A stretch of 64,000 bases of DNA from Burkholderiaceae bacterium (lineage in GTDB: Bacteria; Pseudomonadota; Gammaproteobacteria; Burkholderiales; Burkholderiaceae_A): assembly GCA_004214155.1 (NCBI GenBank), contig SGYQ01000006.1, forward strand, positions 1 through 64,000, read 5' to 3'. Positions 17,485 through 24,970 of this stretch are shown piece by piece; the stretch's first letter is position 1, and every line of letters starts with the position of its first letter. A program made the position numbers and the translations under genes. The notes below the pieces were generated by a model. It was not told the DNA's origin. It did no database searches and worked only from the letters and a program-made list of their open reading frames with translations.

Positions 17485-19165
17485 ATCCGCTCTTCCTTAT
17501 GCAAATGGGGATATTCACATTGGTCATTTAGTTGAATACATCCAAACCGATATTTGGGTACGACTTAAGAAGTTACTTGGCAATGAAGTTGTTTATGTTT
17601 GTGCTGACGATGCTCATGGGACGCCAGTGATGTTAAAAGCTGAGAGTGAAAAAACAACTCCAGAAGAGCTTATTGCCAAAATGCAAAAAAGGCATAAAGA
17701 AGATTTTGACTCATTTTATATCGAGTTTGATAATTATTACACTACCCATTCACAAGAAAACGAAGATCTATCATCCACAATTTTTGAGAGGTTAAAAAAA
17801 TCAGATCTTATTGAAAAAAAAATAATAGAACAGTTTTTCGATGAAGAAAAACAAATGTTTCTCCCAGACCGATACATAGTTGGCACCTGCCCGAGATGCG
17901 GCGCACTTGACCAATATGGAGACTCATGTGAGAAGTGTGGTGCAACTTACTCTCCAACCGATCTTGGTATGCCTAGGTCAGCACTCTCAGGAAATATCCC
18001 TATAAGAAAAAAAACTGATCATTATTTTTTCAAACTCTCTAGTAAGAAGTGTTTTGATTTTTTAAATGAATGGACACATGGCAGAGATACTTTACAAGAA
18101 GAAGCAAGAAACAAAATAAGGGAATGGTTGAAAAAAGATGAAGAGGGCTATTCGTTACTTGCAGACTGGGATATTTCGAGGGATGCGCCCTATTTTGGAT
18201 TTAAAATTCCAGGTACGAAAGATAAGTACTTCTACGTTTGGCTTGATGCGCCGATAGGATACTATGCCAGCCTTATGAATTGGTGCTCGTTGAAAAAAAA
18301 AGACGTGGATGAATATATTGGAAAAGAAGCTAAAGTAGAACTTATTCACTTTATAGGTAAAGATATTTTGTATTTTCACGCCCTTTTCTGGCCAGCAATG
18401 CTACATTTCTCAGGCTTCCGCACTCCTACATCCCTTTATGCTCATGGATTTCTAACGATAAATGGAAAAAAAATGAGTAAATCGAGAGGTACTTTTATCA
18501 CTGCTAGAGCTTACCTTAAAAAAAATATAGAGGCTGAATTCTTGCGATATTATTACGCCAGCAAGTTAAACGGCTCCATGGAGGATTTAGATATGAATAT
18601 GTCTGAATTCGTGCAAAAAGTAAATGGAGATTTAGTTGGAAAATTTATTAACATCCAAAGTCGGTGCTCTGGTTTTTTGCTTAGACACTTCGATGGAGAG
18701 ATTCTGTCACAAAAAGAAATTGTAGCTATCAATCCGATCGAAGCTAAACTAGAGGAAGAAATAGAACAAGCTTCGGAACAAATTAAGGAAGCGTATAACC
18801 TTAGAAACACTAGTAGAGCAGTTAAAGAGATTATGCGCATGGTTGATCAAATTAACAACTACATTCAAGAAAAAAAACCTTGGGAAACCGCAAAGAATAT
18901 TGAAAATATTCCCAAAACGGAAGTACTCGTTTTGCACAGTGTATTATCTCTGGCCTTGAGATGCTTTGGTAAGATATCTATTCTATTGAAGCCTGTAATT
19001 CCAATTACGTGTAATAAAATTGAACGAGATTTTTTTTGTTGTGAAATACCCTTCTCATGGCAAGATATATCCAATTTAAGAATTAAGAAAATAAGAAATA
19101 TCGGTCATCTTATTAAGCGCATTAATGAAGACGATGTTAAAAATTTAATAAAGGTAGGTGAATGA
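17465..19165 (+). CDS. metG: Methionyl-tRNA synthetase, short form
   Basis: Charges tRNA-Met. It is a class I synthetase with the HIGH-type motif in [11 protein letters not shown] (about residues 11-21), a zinc knuckle pair ([18 protein letters not shown]) and the KMSKS loop (KKMSKSRGT). The anticodon-binding helical domain follows. At 566 residues it ends after that domain and lacks the C-terminal tRNA-binding/dimerisation domain of E. coli MetG (677 residues). No ribosome-binding site precedes the ATG. It is followed by an overlapping DUF3460-like gene (4 nt). Confidence 0.96.
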   Translation: MNKYFVTSALPYANGDIHIGHLVEYIQTDIWVRLKKLLGNEVVYVCADDAHGTPVMLKAESEKTTPEELIAKMQKRHKEDFDSFYIEFDNYYTTHSQENEDLSSTIFERLKKSDLIEKKIIEQFFDEEKQMFLPDRYIVGTCPRCGALDQYGDSCEKCGATYSPTDLGMPRSALSGNIPIRKKTDHYFFKLSSKKCFDFLNEWTHGRDTLQEEARNKIREWLKKDEEGYSLLADWDISRDAPYFGFKIPGTKDKYFYVWLDAPIGYYASLMNWCSLKKKDVDEYIGKEAKVELIHFIGKDILYFHALFWPAMLHFSGFRTPTSLYAHGFLTINGKKMSKSRGTFITARAYLKKNIEAEFLRYYYASKLNGSMEDLDMNMSEFVQKVNGDLVGKFINIQSRCSGFLLRHFDGEILSQKEIVAINPIEAKLEEEIEQASEQIKEAYNLRNTSRAVKEIMRMVDQINNYIQEKKPWETAKNIENIPKTEVLVLHSVLSLALRCFGKISILLKPVIPITCNKIERDFFCCEIPFSWQDISNLRIKKIRNIGHLIKRINEDDVKNLIKVGE

Positions 19166-19380
19166 TTTTCAAAAATAATAAATATGTTTCCGAAATTACT
19201 GAATTCTTAACTGATTTAAAACAGAATAATCCCGAGTTGGAGTTAGATCAACGAAAAAAGAGAGGGGAATTATGGGACAGGCCGCTAAAAAAGAAAACTA
19301 ATGAAAATCCAATAAGATTGAAGCACAAAATAAAGCCAAAATCCTACACATATTTTGACAATCATGAACAACGTGAATGA
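19162..19380 (+). CDS. DUF3460-like small protein
   Basis: A 72-residue protein matching, by eye, the DUF3460 pattern Y-x-S/E-x-I-T-x-F-L-x-x-L-K, P-x-L-E-x-x-Q-R-x-x-R-x-x-L-W-D-x-P. Here it reads YVSEITEFLTDLK, PELELDQRKKRGELWDRPL. The family is uncharacterised and typical of Burkholderiales, where it sits beside scpA. The tail is longer and more basic than usual. It overlaps metG (4 nt) and scpA (4 nt). Useful mainly as a taxonomic marker. Confidence 0.75.
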   Translation: MIFKNNKYVSEITEFLTDLKQNNPELELDQRKKRGELWDRPLKKKTNENPIRLKHKIKPKSYTYFDNHEQRE

Positions 19381-19403
19381 AACACCTCGTGAATGAAACA
19401 CTT
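19372..19403 (+). repeat. 16-bp tandem duplication at DUF3460/scpA junction
   Basis: CGTGAATGAAACACCT (19372-19387) is followed at once by CGTGAATGAAACACTT (19388-19403), 15 of 16 bases identical. The first copy holds the stop of the DUF3460-like gene (GAA TGA) and the ATG at 19377; the second holds an in-frame GTG at 19389. Confidence 0.8.
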
Positions 19404-20174
19404 CTATACGGAGAACCTTTCGAAAAGGTGCCTGATGGGCTATTCATCCCTCCAAATGCTTTGCAAGTTTTCCTAGAGTCATTTCAAGGCCCACTAGATC
19501 TGCTTTTGTATCTTATAAAGAAACAGAACTTTGATATTCTTGATATACCTATTTCACAGATTACCTCTCAGTATTTGCAATACATTGATCAAATAAAGTC
19601 TGAAAACCTTGAGTTAGCTGGTGATTATCTTCTAATGGCAGGAATATTAATTGATATTAAAACCAGGATGCTTTTGCCGAAAGTGACTCCGCCGAACTCT
19701 TGTGATGATGAGTTGGGAGAAGATCCAAGGGTAGAATTAGCAAAGCAACTTCTCGAGTATGAAAAGTTTAAGACTGTTGCTTTAGAGTTAGATAAAATGC
19801 CGAGAATTGGTCGGGAGTGGTCATTAGTCCGAGCTCATTCGGAGATAAAAAAAGAAAAAAAGGAAATGCCAATTACCCCTGCATTGCTTTCTCTTGCCCT
19901 GCATGAGGCTCTTGAAGGAGGGGCGTTAATAGAAGCACATACAATTTCAAAAGAACAGCTTTCAGTTCGAGAGTTTATGTCTACCCTGTTAAAGATTGTC
20001 AAGGAAAAAGGTCAAATTTCACTTTGCTACGTCCCTATAGTCAAAAATCCCAATAAAAAGTCAAAATTAATCGTTGTGTTTTTAGCGATATTAGAACTAG
20101 CGAGACAGGGCAGTATCGAAATTAGTCAAAGCTCATTTAACGGCACAATTTGGATTCTAAAAACAGGAACGTGA
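19377..20174 (+). CDS. scpA: Segregation and condensation protein A
   Basis: The kleisin subunit of the SMC-ScpAB complex that compacts and separates chromosomes. The N-terminal SMC-binding part carries LESFQGPLDLLLYLIKKQNFDILDIPI, and the EYLLMAGxLIxIKTRMLLP-like block follows (ELAGDYLLMAGILIDIKTRMLLP). The C-terminal winged-helix ends with FLAILELARQGSIEISQ. The start is ATG 19377 or GTG 19389; a 16-bp duplication created this choice. No smc or scpB is in the window. It overlaps murB by 4 nt. Confidence 0.94.
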   Translation: MKHLVNETLLYGEPFEKVPDGLFIPPNALQVFLESFQGPLDLLLYLIKKQNFDILDIPISQITSQYLQYIDQIKSENLELAGDYLLMAGILIDIKTRMLLPKVTPPNSCDDELGEDPRVELAKQLLEYEKFKTVALELDKMPRIGREWSLVRAHSEIKKEKKEMPITPALLSLALHEALEGGALIEAHTISKEQLSVREFMSTLLKIVKEKGQISLCYVPIVKNPNKKSKLIVVFLAILELARQGSIEISQSSFNGTIWILKTGT

Positions 20175-21220
20175 CGCAAAATATTCTTAACCTAAAAAGG
20201 TTTAACACGTTGGGCTTAAATGCATATTGTAAGAGTCTAGAAATTATTGAAAAAGAACAAGATATAAAAACGCTAGTCAAAGGTTCAAGAACCAAATTTA
20301 TTATTCTGGGAGAAGGAAGTAACGTAATTTTAGACGCGCCAATTGAATCACCATTTGAGGTACCTGTATTTATCAATAGACTAAAAGGTATTTCCGTACG
20401 AAAAAATCTTAAAGAGAAGGTGATTGTCCGCTGTGGTGCTGGAGAAAATTGGAACAAATTTGTCCTATGGACATTAGAGAATGAATTTGGGGGATTAGAA
20501 TGTCTGGCCGGGATTCCGGGGTCAGTTGGGGCTGCTCCGATTCAAAATATTGGAGCGTACGGAAGTGAGGTATGCGATGTAATTGAAAGTGTTAATGTAT
20601 ATGATGTAGAGCGCAATTTAACAACAAGTTACTCAAATAAAGATTGTGACTTTGGATACCGAACCAGCATCTTTAGGAACTGGACTTTAGGCTCTTTTTT
20701 ATCAAACTTTGTCATAATTTCGGTCGACTTCTCTCTTTCGGCAGATTGGAAAAACTTGAACACGCCGGATTACGCTAGTATTAAGAATATACTTCCAGCT
20801 AACCCTAACGGACTTGACATTGCGACTGCAGTTCTAAATATCAGAAGCAAAAAATTACCAGACTTAAAAGTTTTCCCGAATGTCGGTAGCTTCTTTATAA
20901 ATCCTGTTGTGGATAATACCAAAGCTGAAAGGTTGCGAAAAAAGTTTGCAAATATTCCGATAAAAACTTTAGAAGGATCTTTTAAACTCTCAGCAGCCTG
21001 GCTGATCGAATCATGTGGTTTTAGGGGAGCAAAATTTAAAAATGTTGGAATGCACCTAAAACATGCATTAGTTTTGGTAAACTACGATGACTCATCCTCT
21101 CAGGAAGTTTTGATGTTTGCTGAAGAAGTAAGGGCTTCCGTAAAAGAAAAATTTGATATAAATCTCAAAATAGAGCCAGTAATCCTCAGCTCTTCTGAAA
21201 GATCAAAGTATTTTGGCTAG
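20171..21220 (+). CDS. murB: UDP-N-acetylenolpyruvoylglucosamine reductase
   Basis: FAD enzyme making UDP-MurNAc for peptidoglycan. Features: NTLGLNAYCKSLE at the N-terminus, the FAD-binding ILGEGSNVI, GGLECLAGIPGSVGAAPIQNIGAYGSEV, YRTSIFRN, and the catalytic serine region VGSFFINP. I choose GTG 20171, which overlaps the scpA stop (GTGA) and has AGGA just upstream, giving about 349 residues; an upstream start at 20150 is less likely. This is the long type I form as in E. coli. Its end overlaps convergent yaaA by 35 nt. Confidence 0.95.
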   Translation: MTQNILNLKRFNTLGLNAYCKSLEIIEKEQDIKTLVKGSRTKFIILGEGSNVILDAPIESPFEVPVFINRLKGISVRKNLKEKVIVRCGAGENWNKFVLWTLENEFGGLECLAGIPGSVGAAPIQNIGAYGSEVCDVIESVNVYDVERNLTTSYSNKDCDFGYRTSIFRNWTLGSFLSNFVIISVDFSLSADWKNLNTPDYASIKNILPANPNGLDIATAVLNIRSKKLPDLKVFPNVGSFFINPVVDNTKAERLRKKFANIPIKTLEGSFKLSAAWLIESCGFRGAKFKNVGMHLKHALVLVNYDDSSSQEVLMFAEEVRASVKEKFDINLKIEPVILSSSERSKYFG

Positions 21221-21947
21221 AGAGTTTCTCATTAAATTTGTACCCTGCAGAAGAAAAATGTTTTAACTTGTCAACTTTTAAGATTTTATTTTTGATAATA
21301 TATCTCGCCATCAATCCTCTGGCACGCTTTGCATTAATACCTATAACCTTGAATTCACTTCCTTTTCTTTCCTGAAAGACCGGAGTTACCACCGTTTCTA
21401 AAAGCTGGCCTTTTATCGACTTATAGTATTCTTCCGAAGCTAGATTAATAAAGATTTTCGATCTATGAGACTCAATTTCTTTATTCAATGAATCTGCAAT
21501 TTTTGGACCCCACCATTGATAAAGATTATCTCCTCTAGTATTTTTTAGCGCAGTCCCCATTTCAAGCCTATGCGGTTTAATCAAATCGAAAGGACGTAAA
21601 ATACCATACAACCCGGAAAGGATGCGCAAATTATCCTGCGCAAAAAGTAAATCTTTCTCCGTAAGATCTTCTACTCTCAATGATGTATAAACATCACCAT
21701 AGAAAGCAAAAATAGCCCGCATCGAGTCTTTCTTAATAGTTTTGGTGAAACCAAGATGTCTGTCTTTATTTAGAGCAGCTAACTTCGGAGAAATTTTCAT
21801 TAATTTCTGGTAGTCTTTTTCTGATAATGTTTGAAGTATGTTAATGAGAGCTTTTGTATCACGTTGAAAAATAGATGATGTTCCAGTGTTGTGGTCTTCA
21901 ATCAGATCTAAGTTAAATGTTTTAGAAGGGGATAACAAAATAAGCAT
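21186..21947 (-). CDS. yaaA: Peroxide stress protein YaaA
   Basis: A 253-residue YaaA/DUF328 protein. The family lowers free iron and limits DNA and protein damage during peroxide stress; YaaA also binds DNA. The N-terminus MLILLSPSKTFNLD and the central LYGILRPFDLIKPHRLEMGT are diagnostic, as is FINLASEEYYKSI and the C-terminal RARGLMARYIIKN. Its start codon touches that of the divergent DNA glycosylase gene with no bases between, and its 3' end overlaps murB. Confidence 0.94.
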   Translation of the reverse strand: MLILLSPSKTFNLDLIEDHNTGTSSIFQRDTKALINILQTLSEKDYQKLMKISPKLAALNKDRHLGFTKTIKKDSMRAIFAFYGDVYTSLRVEDLTEKDLLFAQDNLRILSGLYGILRPFDLIKPHRLEMGTALKNTRGDNLYQWWGPKIADSLNKEIESHRSKIFINLASEEYYKSIKGQLLETVVTPVFQERKGSEFKVIGINAKRARGLMARYIIKNKILKVDKLKHFSSAGYKFNEKLSSQNTLIFQKS

Positions 21948-22619
21948 ATGAATCCTAAAAAATTAGCATGTCCCAAGTATTGGAAAGAAGGTATTCGGGA
22001 GCTTTCGGCGTCAGACCCTATTTTAGCTAAAATTATCCAAAGAAATAAAGAAATAAAATTATATAGTCACCAAGACCCATTTTTGACACTTCTCAGAGCA
22101 ATTGTCAGTCAACAAATCTCCAGTCTCGCAGCAAAAAAATTATCTGCAAAAATCTTATTTCTCATTTCTTTAGAGAACTGCGCTTCAACAGGAAACTTAC
22201 GAGACATTAGTGATGCATCGGTCTTCTTAGCATCTAAATCTTCTTTTAAAAGGTTAGGCTTATCACAAGCTAAATACTCATGTATAACTGAAGTAGCCGC
22301 TAGTTTGAAAAACAATAAATATTACTGGAAAAATATAGATAGCTTCTCAGACCATGAGATCTTATCAGAACTGATGCGAATTAAAGGAATTGGAATGTGG
22401 ACGGGCCAAATGTTCCTGATTTTCCATTTGATGCGACCAAATGTATTTCCTCAAACTGACTTGGGCCTGCTGAAGTCTATACGACAAAATTATTCATTAA
22501 ATGACTACGCCTCAGTTAGGGAACAACTCCCCTATTTAAAAAAGAAATGGGACCCATGGAATTCAATAGCAGCATGGTATCTTTGGTGTGATATTGATCC
22601 CGTTCCATTTGTTTATTGA
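21948..22619 (+). CDS. DNA-3-methyladenine glycosylase (AlkA-like)
   Basis: A 223-residue HhH-GPD base-excision glycosylase. It shows the helix-hairpin-helix (LMRIKGIGMWTGQMFL) followed by the catalytic aspartate region (FPQTDLGLLKSI), and the N-terminal QDPFLTLLRAIVSQQISSLAAKKL. It should remove alkylated purines. It lacks the extra N-terminal domain of E. coli AlkA, which is usual for the short subfamily. Its promoter must lie inside yaaA because the two start codons abut. Pairing with peroxide-stress yaaA makes a small damage-response locus. Confidence 0.9.
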   Translation: MNPKKLACPKYWKEGIRELSASDPILAKIIQRNKEIKLYSHQDPFLTLLRAIVSQQISSLAAKKLSAKILFLISLENCASTGNLRDISDASVFLASKSSFKRLGLSQAKYSCITEVAASLKNNKYYWKNIDSFSDHEILSELMRIKGIGMWTGQMFLIFHLMRPNVFPQTDLGLLKSIRQNYSLNDYASVREQLPYLKKKWDPWNSIAAWYLWCDIDPVPFVY

Positions 22620-22622
22620 GTA

Positions 22623-23414
22623 TCAATGCGCAAGAAAAGAACTAAAACCCACAAGCCCTACGCCAACGAAAAGCCAAAAAAATTGCTTTATAGTTTTTGC
22701 GAGGGGAGTATTCTTTTTTAATTGAGGAATTAAATCTGCTAAAGCTACGTATATAAAGCTGCTTGAAGCCAAAACTAGTAAATACGGCAAGAAACTATAA
22801 AAGCTATCTAGTAAATAGAAACTCGAAACTCCACCGATAACAGAGAACAATCCCGCACATGAAACACTTTTTATAGCTTTGCTAAAGGATGAGGTCTCTT
22901 CCTTTATAAGCGAAATATCTGCAATATGATGAGGAATCTCATGTGATAGCACGGCTAATGTTGCCAGTAACCCCACCCTAGTATCCGCAATAAAAGCTGC
23001 TGCGATTAAAACTCCATCGCCGAATTTGTGAATTGAATCTCCTAAAATTAAAATCACCAACCTCCCGCCAACAAATTTCCCATGTGTCTTGTTTCCTATC
23101 TGAGTATGATCTGTCCCAGTTATACCCTCCAATTGCTTTTCATCATGACTATGGTGATACAAGTGGAGTTTATTCAGCAAAAAGAAGAAAATGATACCCA
23201 GTAATAGAGTAAACATTAACGCTGAATGGTGATTCAATAGATGAAAAGACTCTGGCAAAAGATTCAAAAAAGCTGTCGATAACAGTGCCCCTGCAGCAAA
23301 ACTTAAAAAATAATCTCCGAATCTAGACAGAAAATTAACGCTTAATAATCCCGCTATTAAAACGCTCCCTACTCCTGCAACGAGCGTAGCCACAATTATT
23401 AAAAATACTTCCAT
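22623..23414 (-). CDS. ZIP family metal transporter
   Basis: A 263-residue inner-membrane transporter with about eight helices. The metal-binding motifs are present: HKFGDGVLIAAAF in helix IV and SHEIPHHIADISLI in helix V. A histidine-rich cytoplasmic loop (HLYHHSHDEKQ, about residues 84-94) is typical. Zinc or iron uptake is likely. It starts 174 nt downstream of aceA on the same strand, with a perfect AT hairpin just before its start codon, and ends 3 nt from the convergent glycosylase gene. Confidence 0.92.
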   Translation of the reverse strand: MEVFLIIVATLVAGVGSVLIAGLLSVNFLSRFGDYFLSFAAGALLSTAFLNLLPESFHLLNHHSALMFTLLLGIIFFFLLNKLHLYHHSHDEKQLEGITGTDHTQIGNKTHGKFVGGRLVILILGDSIHKFGDGVLIAAAFIADTRVGLLATLAVLSHEIPHHIADISLIKEETSSFSKAIKSVSCAGLFSVIGGVSSFYLLDSFYSFLPYLLVLASSSFIYVALADLIPQLKKNTPLAKTIKQFFWLFVGVGLVGFSSFLAH

Positions 23415-23588
23415 ACTTTTGTCAATTAATTTTTTCGTTAAAAAATTAGGTTAAAGGAAATTAATGAATGCCAGAAAAGCCAACCAGAGCTCTCGCTCAT
23501 AGCCCGAGTTAATGAACCATAGTCTTTCTCTTAGTCCCTAGTTACCACACAGAAATGGAATCAATTTAGCAGCACCATACAGCACAAT

Positions 23589-24878
23589 TTAAAACTGTTC
23601 GTCCTCTGTTGAACCTTTGAAAGCACCAGTAGAAGCCTCTTTTTCAATAGTCGTAGTAACTGCATCGAAGTAACTTACGCCAACCTCTCTCTGGTGTTTC
23701 ACAGCAGTAAACCCCTTCTCTGCAGCTGCAAATTCTGCTTCCTGCAACTCAACATATGCGCTCATTTGATTTCTTGCATATCCATGGGCTAAGTTAAACA
23801 TACTGTAATTTAGAGAGTGAAACCCAGCTAGAGTAATAAATTGAAATTTGTAACCCATTGCCCCTAGTTCACTTTGGAACTTTGCGATAGTTGAGTCATC
23901 AAGATGCTTCTTCCAATTAAAGGATGGAGAACAATTGTATGAAAGTAACTTTCCAGGAAATTCCTTGTGTATAGCCTCGGCAAAGTTCTTAGCAAACTCA
24001 AGATCGGGCTTGCCTGTCTCACACCAAATTAAATCGGCGTAAGGAGCATAAGCTAATCCCCTCGAAACCGCCTGATCGAATCCTGACTTAGTTCTATAAA
24101 AACCTTCAACCGTTCTTTCTCCCGTACAGAAAGGTTTGTCGTTATCATCAACATCCGAGGTTAGTAAGTCCGCGGCTTCAGCATCAGTCCTAGCAAAAAT
24201 CAAAGTCGGTACTCCCAATACATCCGCTGACAATCTAGCAGCTATCAACTTTGCAACAGCTTCTCTTGTTGGAACTAAAACCTTACCTCCCATGTGACCA
24301 CATTTCTTCACAGAAGCTAATTGGTCCTCAAAATGAACACCAGCCGCTCCTGCGGTAATCATCGCTTTCATTAGTTCAAATGCATTCAAAACTCCTCCAA
24401 ACCCGGCTTCCGCATCAGCAACAATTGGTAAAAAATAATCTATAAAACCTGAGTCAGCAGGATTGTTACCTTCCATCCATTGGATTTGATCGCACCTTGT
24501 TAACGCATTATTAATTCTCCTTACAACATCAGGAACTGAACTAACAGGATATAGTGACTGATCAGGATACATTTCTCCTGCATTGTTTGCATCACCTGCA
24601 ACCTGCCAACCGGACAGATACACGGCCTTCAGACCAGCCTTTGCTTGCTGCATAGCCTGGTTACCGCTTAATGCGCCTAGTGCATTTATAAAAGGCTCCT
24701 CATTAACAAGTTTCCACAATTTTTTCGCACCGTTTTCCGCTAACGAGTGTTTTTGCACAACTGATCCCTGTAATTTGACCACATCCTCTGCACCATAACC
24801 TCTTTTTATCCCACTCCATCTGGGATCATTATTCCAAGACTCATTAAGCATTTTTACGTGTTCACTTCTTGACTGCAT
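23589..24878 (-). CDS. aceA: Isocitrate lyase
   Basis: Splits isocitrate into glyoxylate and succinate, the entry of the glyoxylate shunt. 429 residues, full length. The active-site loop [13 protein letters not shown] (about residue 190) with the catalytic cysteine, the metal-binding [10 protein letters not shown] and the [12 protein letters not shown] stretch are intact. A clear ribosome-binding site (AGGAGAG) precedes the ATG. No malate synthase gene is in the window. It implies growth on acetate, fatty acids or other C2 units. Confidence 0.97.
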   Translation of the reverse strand: MQSRSEHVKMLNESWNNDPRWSGIKRGYGAEDVVKLQGSVVQKHSLAENGAKKLWKLVNEEPFINALGALSGNQAMQQAKAGLKAVYLSGWQVAGDANNAGEMYPDQSLYPVSSVPDVVRRINNALTRCDQIQWMEGNNPADSGFIDYFLPIVADAEAGFGGVLNAFELMKAMITAGAAGVHFEDQLASVKKCGHMGGKVLVPTREAVAKLIAARLSADVLGVPTLIFARTDAEAADLLTSDVDDNDKPFCTGERTVEGFYRTKSGFDQAVSRGLAYAPYADLIWCETGKPDLEFAKNFAEAIHKEFPGKLLSYNCSPSFNWKKHLDDSTIAKFQSELGAMGYKFQFITLAGFHSLNYSMFNLAHGYARNQMSAYVELQEAEFAAAEKGFTAVKHQREVGVSYFDAVTTTIEKEASTGAFKGSTEDEQF

Positions 24879-24925
24879 TAATCTCTCCTATCCTGTAAGT
24901 AACCTTTTTATCTCTTCACCTAAGT

Positions 24926-24970
24926 GGTAACCCGCACTAGAAAAAACTAGTATTATGCCACTAAACCACC
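24926..24970 (-). other. tRNA-like fragment, possible remnant
   Basis: On the minus strand, GGTGGTTTAGTGGCATAAT, then the perfect hairpin ACTAG-TTTTTT-CTAGT, then GCGGGTTACC resembles the D-arm, anticodon arm and first half of a T-arm. The T-stem is not completed and the anticodon loop has six bases, so it cannot be a working tRNA. It may be a remnant or chance. Confidence 0.2.

Noticed and set aside
17426-17527. N-terminal extension of dCTP deaminase
   Set aside because: The 34 extra residues overlap metG, and the ATG at 17425 has a good ribosome-binding site and gives the usual length.
23427-23448. Perfect AT hairpin TAATTTTTT-CGTT-AAAAAATTA before the ZIP gene, as a terminator
   Set aside because: The stem is purely A/T and cannot act as a normal intrinsic terminator. 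It may still be an operator or chance. The rest of 23415-23588 shows no gene.
24936-24951. ACTAG-A6-CTAGT hairpin as a terminator of the exporter operon
   Set aside because: Five weak base pairs and no T run after the stem on the minus strand; the T run is in the loop.
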